Assembly (NCBI RefSeq): GCF_029873635.1
Contig: NC_080428.1
Span: forward strand, 67,203,601-67,267,600
From: Malania oleifera
Taxonomy: Eukaryota; Streptophyta; Magnoliopsida; Santalales; Ximeniaceae
Length of the DNA: 64,000 nt
Reading direction: 5' to 3'
Each line of letters opens with the position of its first letter. The stretch's first letter is position 1. The translations under genes were made by a program, and so were the position numbers. Shown in pieces: positions 23,533-34,120 of this stretch. Under the pieces are notes generated by a model that saw only the letters and a program-made list of their open reading frames with translations, did not search any database and had not been told where the DNA came from.

Positions 23533-24425
23533 CAAGTCATTGTTGTGTGTTTTAGTGCTCGGGTTCTCAAACCTAGTGCAAGTTATTATCATATGCTTTG
23601 GCGCTCAGGTTCTCAAATCCAATGCAAGTCGTTATCATGTACTTTGGCGCTCGGGTTCTCAAACCCAATGGAAGTTAGTCTCATATACTTTGGTGCTCGG
23701 GTTCTTAAACCCAGTGCAAGTTAGTTTCATATACTTAGGCGCTTGGGTCCTAAAACCCGGTGCAAGTCATTCTCATGCACTTTGGCGCTCAGGTTCTTAA
23801 ACCTAGTGCAAGTTATTTTCATGTACTTCGGTGCTTGGGTCCTCAAACCTGGTGCAAGTCATTTTCATGAACTTTGGCGCTCAGGTTCTCAAATCCAGTG
23901 CAAGTTAGTCTCATGTACTTTGGCGCTCGAGTTCTTAAACCCAGTGTAAGTTAGTCTCATGTACTTTGGCGCTCGAGTTCTCAAACTCAGTGCAAGTTAG
24001 TCTCATATACTTAGGCGCTCGGGTTCTCAAACCCAGTGCAAGTTAGTCTCATATACTTTGGTTCTTGGGTTCTTAAACCCAGTGTAAGTTAGTCTCATGT
24101 ACTTAGGCGCTCGGGTTCGCAAACTCAGTGCAAGTTAGTCTCATATACTTTGGCATTTGGGTTCTCAAACCCAATGCAAGTTAGTCTTGTGTACTTTGGC
24201 GCTCAGGTTCTCAAACTCAGTGCAAGTTAGTCTCATATACTTAGGCGCTCGTGTCCTCAAACCCGGTGCAAGTCATTCTCATATTGTTTGGCACTCGAGT
24301 GCTCAAACCCGGTGCAAGTCATCATCATTTGCTTCGGCACTCGGGTTCTCACACCCGGTGCAAGTCACCATCATATACTTCGGCATTGGGGTTCTCAAAC
24401 CTGATGCAAGTCATCCTCTTTAGTT
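23533..24425 (+). repeat. tandem array 3, unit about 46 bp with hairpin
   Basis: About 19 copies of a unit containing GGCGCTCGGGTTCTCAAACC followed by CAGTGCAAGTTAGTCTCAT. Each unit holds a small inverted repeat (GGGTT...AACCC) that could fold in RNA or single-stranded DNA. The paired bases co-vary only partly between units. Confidence 0.85.
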
Positions 24426-24737
24426 TCTATTGACCCTTTAAAAAATATCGATTGGATTACCTTGTTCATTCAAGAAGTCATATTCCAGAGAATCGCATTG
24501 AACATTCCTATATTGCCTTGTTATCCATGATTGGTAGAAGTGAACAGTACCTGATCGAAAAGCTTTAAGCAGTTGTGTGGCCTAACTAAAATAAGTGTCT
24601 TTTATCTTTTGCAGGTTTGTTGCTATAAAAAACATAGGAGAGTTCCTATCGTTACATTGAAGCAACAAAACTTACAAAGAGGGGTAACTGTAGACATCCT
24701 ATTTTTGTCCAAACCAAATATAACAAATGAGTTACCA

Positions 24738-24781
<44 letters not shown>

Positions 24782-26227
24782 GCATTAGTATCTTATTTTG
24801 GTTATTATTATTATTATTATTATTATTATCTTTATTTTTTTTAGTAATGTTATCATTATTATTATTATTATTATTATTTGGTATTAGGTTTAGGGTTTTG
24901 GGGAGATGCCTTTAAAAAGGCATGTTCGCATAACCAAATGGGGGAGGAGCAAAGCAAAAATAAGAAAAGAAAAAAATGGCTCCTTCTTCCCGAACCCTGC
25001 TCCACCGACCCACAGCCACCCGAACCACCCTTCGTCTCCGGCAGCCAATCACTGTCGCAACACACTGCTGTTCCGCCGCCGGTCCCACAGCAACCTCCAT
25101 TTCGACCACCCTCTGCTCCACCAACCTGCTTCTCCAGCACAGGCCACCCGTTCCTCTGCAGCTCCAGCCGAACACTCCACCAGCCCCCTGTCCCAGCCAG
25201 ACTCTCAACGACTCCACAGCACCAGCCGAAGCCTTCTGTGAGCTACCGGACCTCTGCAATCGGCCACCAATCAGCCAGGCCACCCTGTTCCTCTCCTCTT
25301 CCGCCAGACGCTGCTGCTAGCTCTTCTCTGCAGCCCTTCTCCCCTGTTCCAGCCACAGCAGCAACCACCGTCACCGTCCGTCAACTCCAGCCCCCTGCTT
25401 CCTCCCACGGCCAAGCCACCTGCACGGCGACCACGACCCAGTTCTGGCGGTATCCCCAGGTTATCCTCTGCATGCCGGCCACAGCACACACACGTGCACG
25501 AGTCCCCGTTTATTTTGGTTTCACTTGGAAGTTTTTTTTTTTTGCTATCACCCTCTTGTTTTGTTTTGTTTTTTTTTATTATTATTATTAACGTAAATAT
25601 TAATTGGTTTGCACTCTGTTTTGTAGGATTCTTTTTAGGGGCTTATTTTAATGTTCAAAGGTTGAATCTTGTGCTCATGATTTTATTGTATATATTAAAT
25701 AAGTTAATTTTATGATATTTGTTCATATTTATTTATTCATTCATTTATTCTTAAATATTAGACATGGTTGTAGAATCTTTATGGTTGAAATTCATTTTAA
25801 CAGTTAAAGTTTAAAATCTTGTCACATTAATCATATGAATATGGGAGTTTTAAAGTTATAATATAAGTTTTGATATTTAAATGTTGTATTTATTTGAGTA
25901 TATAATATTCAAGTTGCATACCTAATATTAGGGTTGTGGTTCTATTTATTAAAATATTAATATTCATGTTATAAGGTGTATGTTGTTCATAATGTTTGAT
26001 ACATATTTCTGGGGTGTTTGTTTCTTTGCATCCATTATATGTTTAATATTTTTATTATCATAGTACTTATTTACTAAAGAGCGTTATCGTTTGTTATTTA
26101 TATGTTTAGGCATGTTACACGTAATGTTCACAATAGGGTTATATCCAATATTGGAGTTTAGGTTTTTTTTTTTTTTGACATAATTAATGTTCACATGTAG
26201 GGTTATTATTGTTCATATTTAGTGTTT

Positions 26228-26244
26228 ATATTAAGAATATGGTT
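26228..26244 (+). repeat. LINE target-site duplication, left copy
   Basis: ATATTAAGAATATGGTT, identical to 28888-28904. The 17-bp length is typical of target-primed reverse transcription. Confidence 0.92.
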
Positions 26245-26519
26245 TTTTTTTTTAAAAGAAGGACGGCACCTCCATTTATTTATTGATAAGCCCTCACTTC
26301 TGGCAGAGGAATACCGTGGTTACAAGACAATCAATGGGAGATAACAAAAGACAACATGTTAAGAACCTCCTAAAGAACAAACTCAACATTCAGCCAAAAA
26401 CCAGGTTACAAGTCCAAACGAAACAAAACAAAACAGGACCCATAAAACAAACCTCACGCAACAAAACAAAACAAAAGATAAACAACATAAAGCGTAAGCT
26501 AAAATCAAAAGGAAATCAA

Positions 26520-27308
26520 CTAAACGTACCTCATATAAGTCGTACTCATTTTCTTCAATTTATACAAACCATTGCTAACTCTAGGGAATTGACTACTATT
26601 TATAAACAAACTATTCCTCCCCATAGCACCTTGTCGAGTCAAGGCATCTGCCGCTTTGTTCCCTTCTCTATACCAATGATTTATCGAAAAATCTACTCCC
26701 TCCAATAAACCAATAAGTTGCTCCCAAAAATCCCACAAATAGCACAAAGAGCACTTCCTGGCTCTTATCCAAATAACTACAATATTCGAATCACTTTCAA
26801 TATCGATACAGGTATGACCCAAATGTTTGCAAATCTTTATTCCCTCCAACACAGTTCTCAATTCAGCTTTATTATTTGAACAATAACCAAAATATTTTGA
26901 AAAACCAATCACAAAAGAACCTGTATGATCTCTAAGGATGCCACCACCACCACCCGCCGGCCCTGGGTTCCCTAAGCTACTCCCATCCACGTTTAGTTTC
27001 AACCTCCCTTGCCTCGGTTTTAGCCATCGTACATTTTGCATAGTTTTAATTCTTTTATTCACAATTTGCACTTCCAGATTCTGTAATACCCGAAAATCAG
27101 CATCCTTTAAGTGAACCATTTCTGTCATGTTCCTACTCAAAACCCCCACCCAATACTTAATGGAAAGCCACACATCAGTACTACTCTCTAATTTTCCTCC
27201 CATTCTAGCCACACATCTCCTTCTCCACAGCCTCCAAACTACTAAACAAGGAATCAAACCCATCAATGAACCCAGTTGAGAGAACCTAGAAGCCCTATTA
27301 AACCACAT
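26520..27308 (-). pseudogene. LINE RNase H domain (C-terminal part of ORF2)
   Basis: An open frame of 262 codons. The RNase H fold starts at about residue 102 with KLNVDGSSLGNPGPAGGGGGI. The acidic residues expected in the catalytic site are present: D108 (NVDGS), E149 (KAELRTVLEGI), D173 (ESDSNIVV) and D221 (NKAADALTRQG). In plant L1 LINEs this domain removes the RNA strand of the hybrid during insertion. It is uninterrupted here but lacks the upstream ORF2 parts needed for a working protein, so it is treated as a remnant. Confidence 0.85.
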
Positions 27309-27323
27309 TTGAACTCTTTCTTT

Positions 27324-27824
27324 TTAACTTTGTTGCCTAAGGAAAGGAACACCGACCTCCATCGAAACCATCCCCCAAACCTCAGAAGCAAGGTCTCCCT
27401 TATTTAACACATGCTCCAAATCTTCTGATTGCCTTATCTCACAACAATTACACGCCGAAACAAGTGAAACCCCCACCATTCTCACATTTTCATCAACACT
27501 TAGGTACTCAAAAGCAGCCTTCCACATACAAACAAAAATTTTCTTCGGTAACCATTTGTTCCAAACCCACTTAACCCAATCAAATTTTGGAACTTTAACT
27601 TTGATAACAACCCATGCGGACTTTGTATTAAAGCAACCATCCTTTTCCGGGAGCCATAATAGAATGTTCGAAGAATTTCTAAGATTTCCCACCTTTTCCA
27701 TTACTTCATCCGCTTTACTAAACCCCATAATCCTCTGCAAATTCTCCACATCCCACGCATTATTGATAACCAAATATTTTAATTTGACATGAGATTGTAC
27801 ACCATTTGGACAATCTGCAAACAA
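27324..27824 (-). pseudogene. LINE zf-RVT zinc-binding region
   Basis: The frame contains FNTKSAWVVIKVKVPKFDWVKWVWNKWLPKKIFVCMWKAAFEYLSVDENVRMVGV followed by a Cys-rich segment (SACNCCEIRQSEDLEHVLN). This is the pattern of the zf-RVT domain that sits between RT and RNase H in plant LINEs. It is separated by a frame interruption from the RNase H segment. Confidence 0.75.
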
Positions 27825-28086
27825 AGGTCCTGAATTTAGAAACTTATCATATCACAATTTTACATCTCCTTCTCTAACCTTCCACTTAGATTTACTTAAC
27901 AGTTCAAGCATACCCTGTAGAACTTTCCTCCAAAAGGAAGAATCTGATCCATGTGATGAGCAAAGAGCAATATGTCCTCCTTTCACATATTTAGCTTTAA
28001 AAAATCTAGCCCATAAAGAATTTTGTGTTAATAAATGTCAACCATCATGAACAAAAATCGTTGCACTTCCGAAATGTCCATTACTC

Positions 28087-28887
28087 CTATGCCCCCCCTC
28101 CTCCACAGGAACACACAATTTCTTCCAAACCCTCCATTTCATTTTTTTCTTTTCCATCCTTAAATCCCTGGAAAAAAGAAGCAAACATACCTTGTATCTT
28201 TTTAATCACTAGTTTTGGTACATTTAGAACAGCTAAGAGAAGCAATGACATACTTGAAAGCACATGTCTCAACAAAACAAGACGACCTCCTTGAGACAAC
28301 AATCTACTTTTCCAGCCCTCAACTCTCTTACTGATTTTTTGGATTAAAGGGTCAAAATGACAACCTTTCAATTTACCATCCACTATCGGCACACCCAAAT
28401 ACGTAAAAGAAAATTTACCCTCAATAAAACCAGTCTCTTAAAGAATTTCTCCTTTCCTCTGAACACCCAACTTGTTTGAGAAAAAAATAGCTGATTACCT
28501 TTATTCACCGTTTGGCCAGTCCAGTTTTCATATTCCTTAATCACCTCCATTAACTGACTAACAGATTTTTTTCCAGCATTAGCAAAAATAACAACATCAT
28601 TCGTGTACATTAAATGTTATATAATAGGTGCACCACACGGGTGTGCAAATGGTAAAATCTGTTTCTCAGACAACTTTTTTTTTAATTAATTTAGAAAGAA
28701 TTTCTTCCATGATGATGAAAATATATGGCGACAACGGATCCCCTTACCTCAAGCCCCTTTTTGACTTGAGGAAACCTCTATAAGTGTCATGTATCATAAC
28801 AAAAAATCATGAAGTTGAAATACAATTCTAAATCAACTTACAAAACCAATGTGGAAAACCAAGAGCCTGAAAAATCTTAATTCTCTC
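28087..28887 (-). pseudogene. LINE reverse transcriptase, C-terminal remnant
   Basis: Segments read KRGLR.GDPLSPYIF (near 28760-28715), YTNDVVIFANAGKKSVSQLMEVIKEYENWTGQTVNKG (28610-28490; YTND stands where YADD is expected) and KISKRVEGWKSRLLSQGGRLVLLRHVLSSM (near 28345-28250). These are conserved RT blocks of plant L1 LINEs. The frame is broken several times and the catalytic box is altered, so it is inactive. Confidence 0.8.
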
Positions 28888-28904
28888 ATATTAAGAATAT
28901 GGTT
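28888..28904 (+). repeat. LINE target-site duplication, right copy
   Basis: Second copy of ATATTAAGAATATGGTT. Beyond it the host LTR sequence resumes and matches the 5' LTR near 19517. Confidence 0.92.
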
Positions 28905-29111
28905 ATATTTTTAATACTATTTCGTTTTTAGTATTTCATTCTAGGTTACATATTACTATTATAATTATCTTTATTATTTAGTGTATATTTGTTAGTATCC
29001 TGATATTTATGGTATTACATTCTGTTTATAGTATCTTTAGTGTCTTAATAATATATATATATATGGTATTTTATTACCTATTTCGACATTTGTAATATTT
29101 TAATAGATATG

Positions 29112-29163
<52 letters not shown>

Positions 29164-30002
29164 GGCATTGTGTTAGTTTAATATCTTAAATTATTATCCT
29201 ATTAATATATATTTAAACCTCCCTTACTAGTACTTTCTTGTAAAAAATTTCTATACAATTTCAAAATTTGGGAGTGTATTTTCTTAAATATTTTCTTGAT
29301 TTTTATCCCTATGATTTTAATGCGAGGGTATAAGCTTTCGGGCTTCACGTACCTTTAGTTCTGAGAGAATATATATATTATGTATATTTTGGTATTATTT
29401 ATTAATTTATTTATTTATTTTGCATATGTATTTCAAAAATTCACTAATAAGGAGTAATTTAAAAGACTTTTTAAATTAACTTAGGGATAATTCCAAATTA
29501 ATTAGGTACCGTTTGTAAGAACGGACGCATAGAGGGTGCTTGTATCTTCCCCTCGTGTAACCAAACTCCCGACCCCAGTTTTGGTAATGCAGACCAATTC
29601 TACCCTTAATTGGGTAGTAATCATGTGTTCTAACCACACTAAAAGGTTAGTGGCGACTCCGATATTCCTGTTTTCCCTTGAAAATAAAAAAAAAAAATTA
29701 TTTCGCCACCCCAGGGGACACGCGCTTCGGGATGTCATGACACCCTATTTACAGGGTAAGTAGTTTTTTGGGTGAGATGTATTTTTGTATAGATCCTAAG
29801 GAATCTGGACTTTTAAACTAGAGTGATGTACATAAGTGGTGAAAATTCTGGTATTGTGTTTCTGGTTGCACACTTTATGTTTTCCGCTGCCTAGGTATTA
29901 TGTTTTTGGGTATCAGAGAACATGATATATTTACCAGTTAGTATTATGTTTATTATTGTTATGATTATAAAAAAAAATGACATGAAAAATCGGATTGTTA
30001 CA

Positions 30003-30778
30003 ACACATGCCCATAAAAATACTTTTCATATTATATACCTTTCGTTCAAATCATGCTATGAGTAAAATAAGTATCTCAAATCATACTCTGTATAAACTAG
30101 TATCTCAATTCATACTCTGTAAATAATATAAGTCTCAATTCATACCCTGTATGAAATAAGAATCTCCGCATAAGTAAATGCGCATATATGTATAGAAGAA
30201 CTGCCTTGGATGGATAATACTGTAACGTCATGAATTAACCACATAATTCGGGTTGTGCGGCCCAAAGGTTGGACCTAGCCATGGTTGGCCTAACAAGACT
30301 TGATCAACTATGTCTGTATCTGTAATTGTATCTGTAACTATGAGTACGATTCGCCTACCTAACTTGTCTGTACTCTAGGGGTAACTCTACACTTCAAAGG
30401 CAGAATCGACTTGGCCACTAACACCCTATCAAAGAAGTGTGGCTGCACTAGCAACTATGGGGCTACGATACCATGCCTAACTATGGTCCATCAGCGTTCT
30501 TAAACCATATAATGTGATTTCCAAAATAATATATAACCAGGTATCATACACACATTTTTGTTAAAAACTGTTATACTATATATATTTGTATAAAATCACT
30601 GTAATTCTGTACAAATACTATACTATAGTTTCACTTAGGGAACACTGTAATTCTATAAAATATGTACTGTAGTCCCACTCGGGGAACGTTGTAATACTGT
30701 AAAATATTTGTATAAAATCCGTCATACTGTAGCTTTAAGTAAAGCAGTATCTTACTATAATACTGTATGGAATCATAT

Positions 30779-30822
<44 letters not shown>

Positions 30823-31717
30823 TTTTCCATAAAATTGATAAAAATAATTATACTTTACTTTTAAACTCGTGCCACATAGATTGAGTAATACTTTAAATAT
30901 AATATTCTGCAGAAACTATTGTAACTATTTCTAGGGTTTTTCTCAACCCAATATTCCAACTTTCTCAAAATATATATATCATTTCAAGTTTCCATTTCAT
31001 ATGTTTGTATACCTAGGCAAACTCATACATTATTTCTGAAATCACATGTTATAATTTATTCAGTTGACTTTATAAAAGCACCAGACATAATCTATTTTCC
31101 TTACGTGCTACTAAGAAAAAGCCCGCAAGGATTCTAAAATAGCATCTGCGACAATTGAAGTTCAAAACCCTGTAAACATATATCCTAACTTAATCAGCTC
31201 AATCCCAGAATTATAACTATTTAAACATCCTTAGGCTCACACACTCTAATTAACCAATTAAATTCTACATAGTTAACACATTCATAATTCTTACTTCAAC
31301 TTTGGAGTGGTATTTAGAAAACCCAAAACACAAAACTGCCTTGATTAAACACAGAGAAACTATGCCAGAATCCCGAAATGACGTTTTCCAACTGATTTGG
31401 GCTTGATTCGGGAGAGAAATCGAAGAGAGAAGGAGGGAGGGTCGCAGCCCTAAAGAGAGAAAATGAGGTTCTAATTTTTCTTCCAAAAAAAATAACTTAG
31501 ATGCCTTATATAGCCCTCTGACCCGCAGCAAAACCATCGACGGTTTGATCTTTAACCAAACCTATTTTCACCATTTTACCCTTACCTAACTGTGGCAACT
31601 CAAAATCGTTAACGGTTTTCTGGCCTCCCATCAAACCGTCGACGATTTGGTCTACACTAAATCATCTTCCATATTTTCTTTATTTTTTTTATTATTTAAA
31701 TTTTCTAGGTCTCTACA
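30003..31717 (-). mobile_element. gypsy-type LTR, partial (LTR 'D')
   Basis: Minus-oriented relative of the chromovirus LTR family: its right end GGTCTCTACA is the reverse complement of TGTAGAGACC. Three CCGTCGACGG-type palindromes (31533-31655) lie upstream (minus sense) of the TATA box at about 31505-31513. Internal landmarks shared with the LTR at 41592-44115 include TTGTGCGGCCCAAAGG (about 30254). An AT tract lies at 30783-30820. Its left end is cut by the chromovirus LTR that ends at 30002. No polypurine tract adjoins its right end. Confidence 0.65.
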
Positions 31718-32432
31718 CTTTTGGCTTTTAAAATTCTATGAGAATTAATGGGGAAGTGGAAGGGTTTTTTCTTATTAATGCATACTTTTATAAGAAGTGG
31801 GATAATGGTTATATATATAGGGTTAGAAATTGTCCTTTTGCCACCAATCTTTGTCTCATCAGTTTACCCATATGATCTAGTGAACAATAGACATAGAAAG
31901 AGGGTTAAGCGAGAGAAACGATTCCTAATCTTCTTCAAAGACTGGTTTACGTTATGACCGATTTTGGTATGATTTTCTTGAAACTTTTATTTTCTGTATG
32001 AAGCTAATACATGTGATGATCATGATAGTTAATGGTCCTAATTCAGCAAATGAAAATACAGAAAATTTATTATAAAAAAAACTAAAAAATAAAATAATTT
32101 TTTTATGTCATAACAGTCTTGTAGTGGTTATATAGAGGCCTTTATGTAACGTTCCGTTTCGCAATAGCCAACAACCATGACTTTTTTTTTTTTCCCACGA
32201 TTTCATGGTGCCGTAAACCCAAAAAACCCTAATGTAACAGTCATAACCCTATAAAACGATGTTCCACATGCCAACTTATTAGTGGTCTTCCTAAAACTGT
32301 TTTTTGGATAACCACCTACATCATAATTAAGAGGTGATGCTACCACCAAAAAGGAGTTGTACTCTAAGCATAACCACAAAATGAAGAATTAAGGCTAGGA
32401 GAAGTCAAATAATTATGCTTGATGTGAAGTAA
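31718..32432. other. unassigned intergenic DNA
   Basis: AT-rich and of unknown origin. An open frame of 69 codons (31748-31957, +) starts MGKWKGFFLLMHTFI with no recognisable domain. Nothing else was identified. Confidence 0.3.
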
Positions 32433-32585
32433 GGTAATGTTTGAAAATATGAATTTTTTACTTTAGATTTAAATTTAGACTTGTGTATAGTTATACGAAA
32501 ATTAATATAAATATGTATTCAGGTTTGATCAAATTCACAAAAATTAAATTCGAAACTGCAAATTCTAAACTTTCAAATGAAGGGT
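32433..32585. mobile_element. Tourist-like MITE (degenerate)
   Basis: About 153 bp with imperfect terminal inverted repeats: GGTAATGTTTGAAAATATGA at the left and the reverse complement of TTTCAAATGAAGGG at the right. The flanks are TAA on both sides (32430-32432; 32586-32588), as for PIF/Harbinger-type insertions. The inner phrases (GATTTAAATTTAGAC) resemble the MITE in the CDF intron at 37930-38072. Confidence 0.45.
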
Positions 32586-32938
32586 TAATTTGTAAAATGT
32601 CAAAGTCCTTAAACTTTTTGGGCAAAATGGTTATGAAGAAATATATATGAACAAACTCCTTTGCCTTTTTTTTTTTTTTCTAACAAACATATTTGCTTTC
32701 ATGTAAAAGCAATAGACAAAAAAAAAAAGAAAAAGAAAGTGGAGAGGAAGGAAGCCAGAGAGCAAGACAAAAGCTTCATGCAGCCAAATGCATTAGGTCC
32801 CATTACGACGTGCTCTGCGGAAAATGTGGTTTCCCTTTGCTGATGGTCACTCTGATATATCTAATGTTTCCTCTTGGCTGATAAATCAGAGACACACACT
32901 TCAATCTGATTTTGAAATCTCAATCAAATACAAAACAA
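32586..32938. other. unassigned intergenic DNA
   Basis: Poly-T and poly-A runs (32669-32682, 32719-32730) flank a less AT-rich patch at 32740-32890. No ORF beyond about 62 codons and no recognised domain. Confidence 0.3.
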
Positions 32939-33624
32939 TGAAAAGTTGAAATACAAAAAACAATGGTATTTTTATTCAATAGAACCGTGACGTTATGTAC
33001 TTTAGAGATGATACAAGTATGTGTATTTATACATAATTACATGACATAAGAAACAATAAATGAAAAATTATAAATCTCATGATTTGGGATAAAATTTGAA
33101 CTGTTGTCATATATCCTCTTTTTTGAATTAATAGGCTTTGATTTGTTGACATATATGATTCACCGACAATTGACTTTGAATCATTGACGTTCGTTAGTTT
33201 TTATTGTGATAACTTGTCTCGGATCTTCGTCATTTAAATCTAAAGCGGACAAATGTGACCGTCGACGGTTTGGTGTAACTGTCGATGGTTTTGCTTCAGA
33301 ATTGTTTTCTGAGTGTGTCAAGTTGTGATACATTGTTAATATCCTCCTGCAAACTTTGTTGGGATTGGAGGCAAAGTTTGTTACAAAAATAATAATAATG
33401 AAGAACAAGCTTTGAGGGTGTGGATATGTTCGGCTGTTGTTGTGTGATCTTCTTTCCGAAAGGTAGTTGATCGGTTGACGACTTTTCCATCTATAATTGA
33501 GAATTGATGTTGACGAATTTGATCCATCCTCGAAGAAAACGGTCAGACTTCCCCCATGCTAAGATGTAGCATTGATATGTATGGATAATAGAATGGTAAA
33601 ATAAATAAATAAATAAATAAATAA

Positions 33625-33660
<36 letters not shown>

Positions 33661-34120
33661 GGATAATATAGGAGCTGAGATGTTTTTTTGACATAGTGTT
33701 CACAATGGCTCTGATACCATAACGAAAAATTAAAATATGAAAAACAATGGTATTTTTATTCAATAGTTGAACCGTGAACACTACCTACTATAGAGAGGAC
33801 ACAAACATAAGTATTTGTACATAATTACATGAGATAGGAGACAATAAATAAAAAATTATAAATCCTATAATTTGAGATAAAATTTGAATTTTTGTCATAT
33901 ATCATCTTTTTTGAATTAATAAGCTCTGATTTGTTGATATATATGATTTTCGGACAATTGACTTTGGATTATTGACGCTTCTTAGTTTTTATTGTGATAA
34001 TTTGCTTCAGATATTTGTCATTTAAATTTGCCGCCGACAAATATGACTGTCCATGGTTTGATGTAACTGTTGACGATTTTGCTTTGAAATTGCTTTCTAA
34101 GTATACCGAGCTGTGATGTA
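32939..34120 (-). mobile_element. TRIM: miniature copia-type LTR element
   Basis: Two direct repeats of about 395 bp (32939-33332 and 33723-34120) flank only about 390 bp. Next to the right-hand repeat is GGCTCTGATACCAT (33707-33720). It is the reverse complement of the copia primer site ATGGTATCAGAGCC, so the element is on the minus strand and the right repeat is the 5' LTR. A purine-rich TTTGCAGGAGGATATTAAC stands before the 3' LTR. The interior has no gag or pol; it holds a (TTTA)n/(AT)n tract (33600-33660). Size and layout are those of terminal-repeat retrotransposons in miniature. The LTRs carry two GTCGAC palindromes each, one set strongly decayed. Ends look nearly whole. Confidence 0.75.

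Larger units (their letters stand above)
26245..28887 (-). mobile_element. 5'-truncated L1-type LINE
   Basis: About 2.64 kb, minus strand. It has a poly-A tail (poly-T at 26243-26253 on the plus strand) and a perfect 17-bp target-site duplication on both sides. Going 5' to 3' in the element it has a reverse-transcriptase remnant, a zf-RVT zinc-binding region and a C-terminal RNase H, the order of plant L1-like LINEs with RNase H. The endonuclease and most of the RT are missing through 5' truncation. Several frame interruptions lie in the RT part, while the RNase H frame is still open. Confidence 0.92.
17928..29742 (+). mobile_element. large non-autonomous LTR element with coding-free, tandem-array interior
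   Basis: LTRs at 17928-20343 (2416 bp) and 24689-29742 (about 2394 bp without the LINE it contains). Both begin TGTAGACA(C/T)C and end GACA. Flanks are CCCTG (17923-17927) and CCCTA (29743-29747), a near-perfect 5-bp target duplication. A primer-site-like sequence (20344-20365) and a polypurine tract (AAAGAGGGGTAAC, about 24676-24688) fix plus orientation. The 4.35 kb interior has no gag or pol and instead carries three tandem arrays. Sampled LTR stretches agree at roughly 95%. The layout fits a LARD-like derivative, possibly of the Tat/Ogre gypsy group. The ends look whole. Confidence 0.8.
24689..29742 (+). repeat. 3' LTR of the large non-autonomous element, split by a LINE
   Basis: Same order of blocks as the 5' LTR: (TTA)n at 24739-24880, the C-rich leader (24960-25500), the AT-rich body, and the conserved end (29505-29742). 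It is interrupted at 26245-28887 by an L1-type LINE. A further (TTA)n tract lies at 29117-29162. Confidence 0.85.
15873..30002 (+). mobile_element. 3' LTR of the chromovirus, split by a nested element
   Basis: The LTR starts TGTAGAGACCCTAAG after the polypurine tract. It runs to 17927, is interrupted by the 17928-29742 element, and resumes to end ATTGTTACA at 30002. The two parts total about 2.3 kb. U3 has about eight GTCGAC-type palindromes with many C-to-T or G-to-A variants (15957-16150), directly followed by a TATA box (about 16164-16174) and a CT-rich leader. The two parts join sensibly: GCCCTG | TATTTACAGGGTAAG. Confidence 0.75.

Noticed and set aside
23500-24433. Several 68-97 codon frames rich in Leu, Ser and Gly
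   Set aside because: They arise from the 46-bp tandem array inside the LTR element and shift frame from unit to unit.
33491-33781. 96-codon minus-strand frame with Tyr/Ile runs
   Set aside because: It runs through the (AT)n/(TTTA)n tract of the TRIM interior and its primer site.
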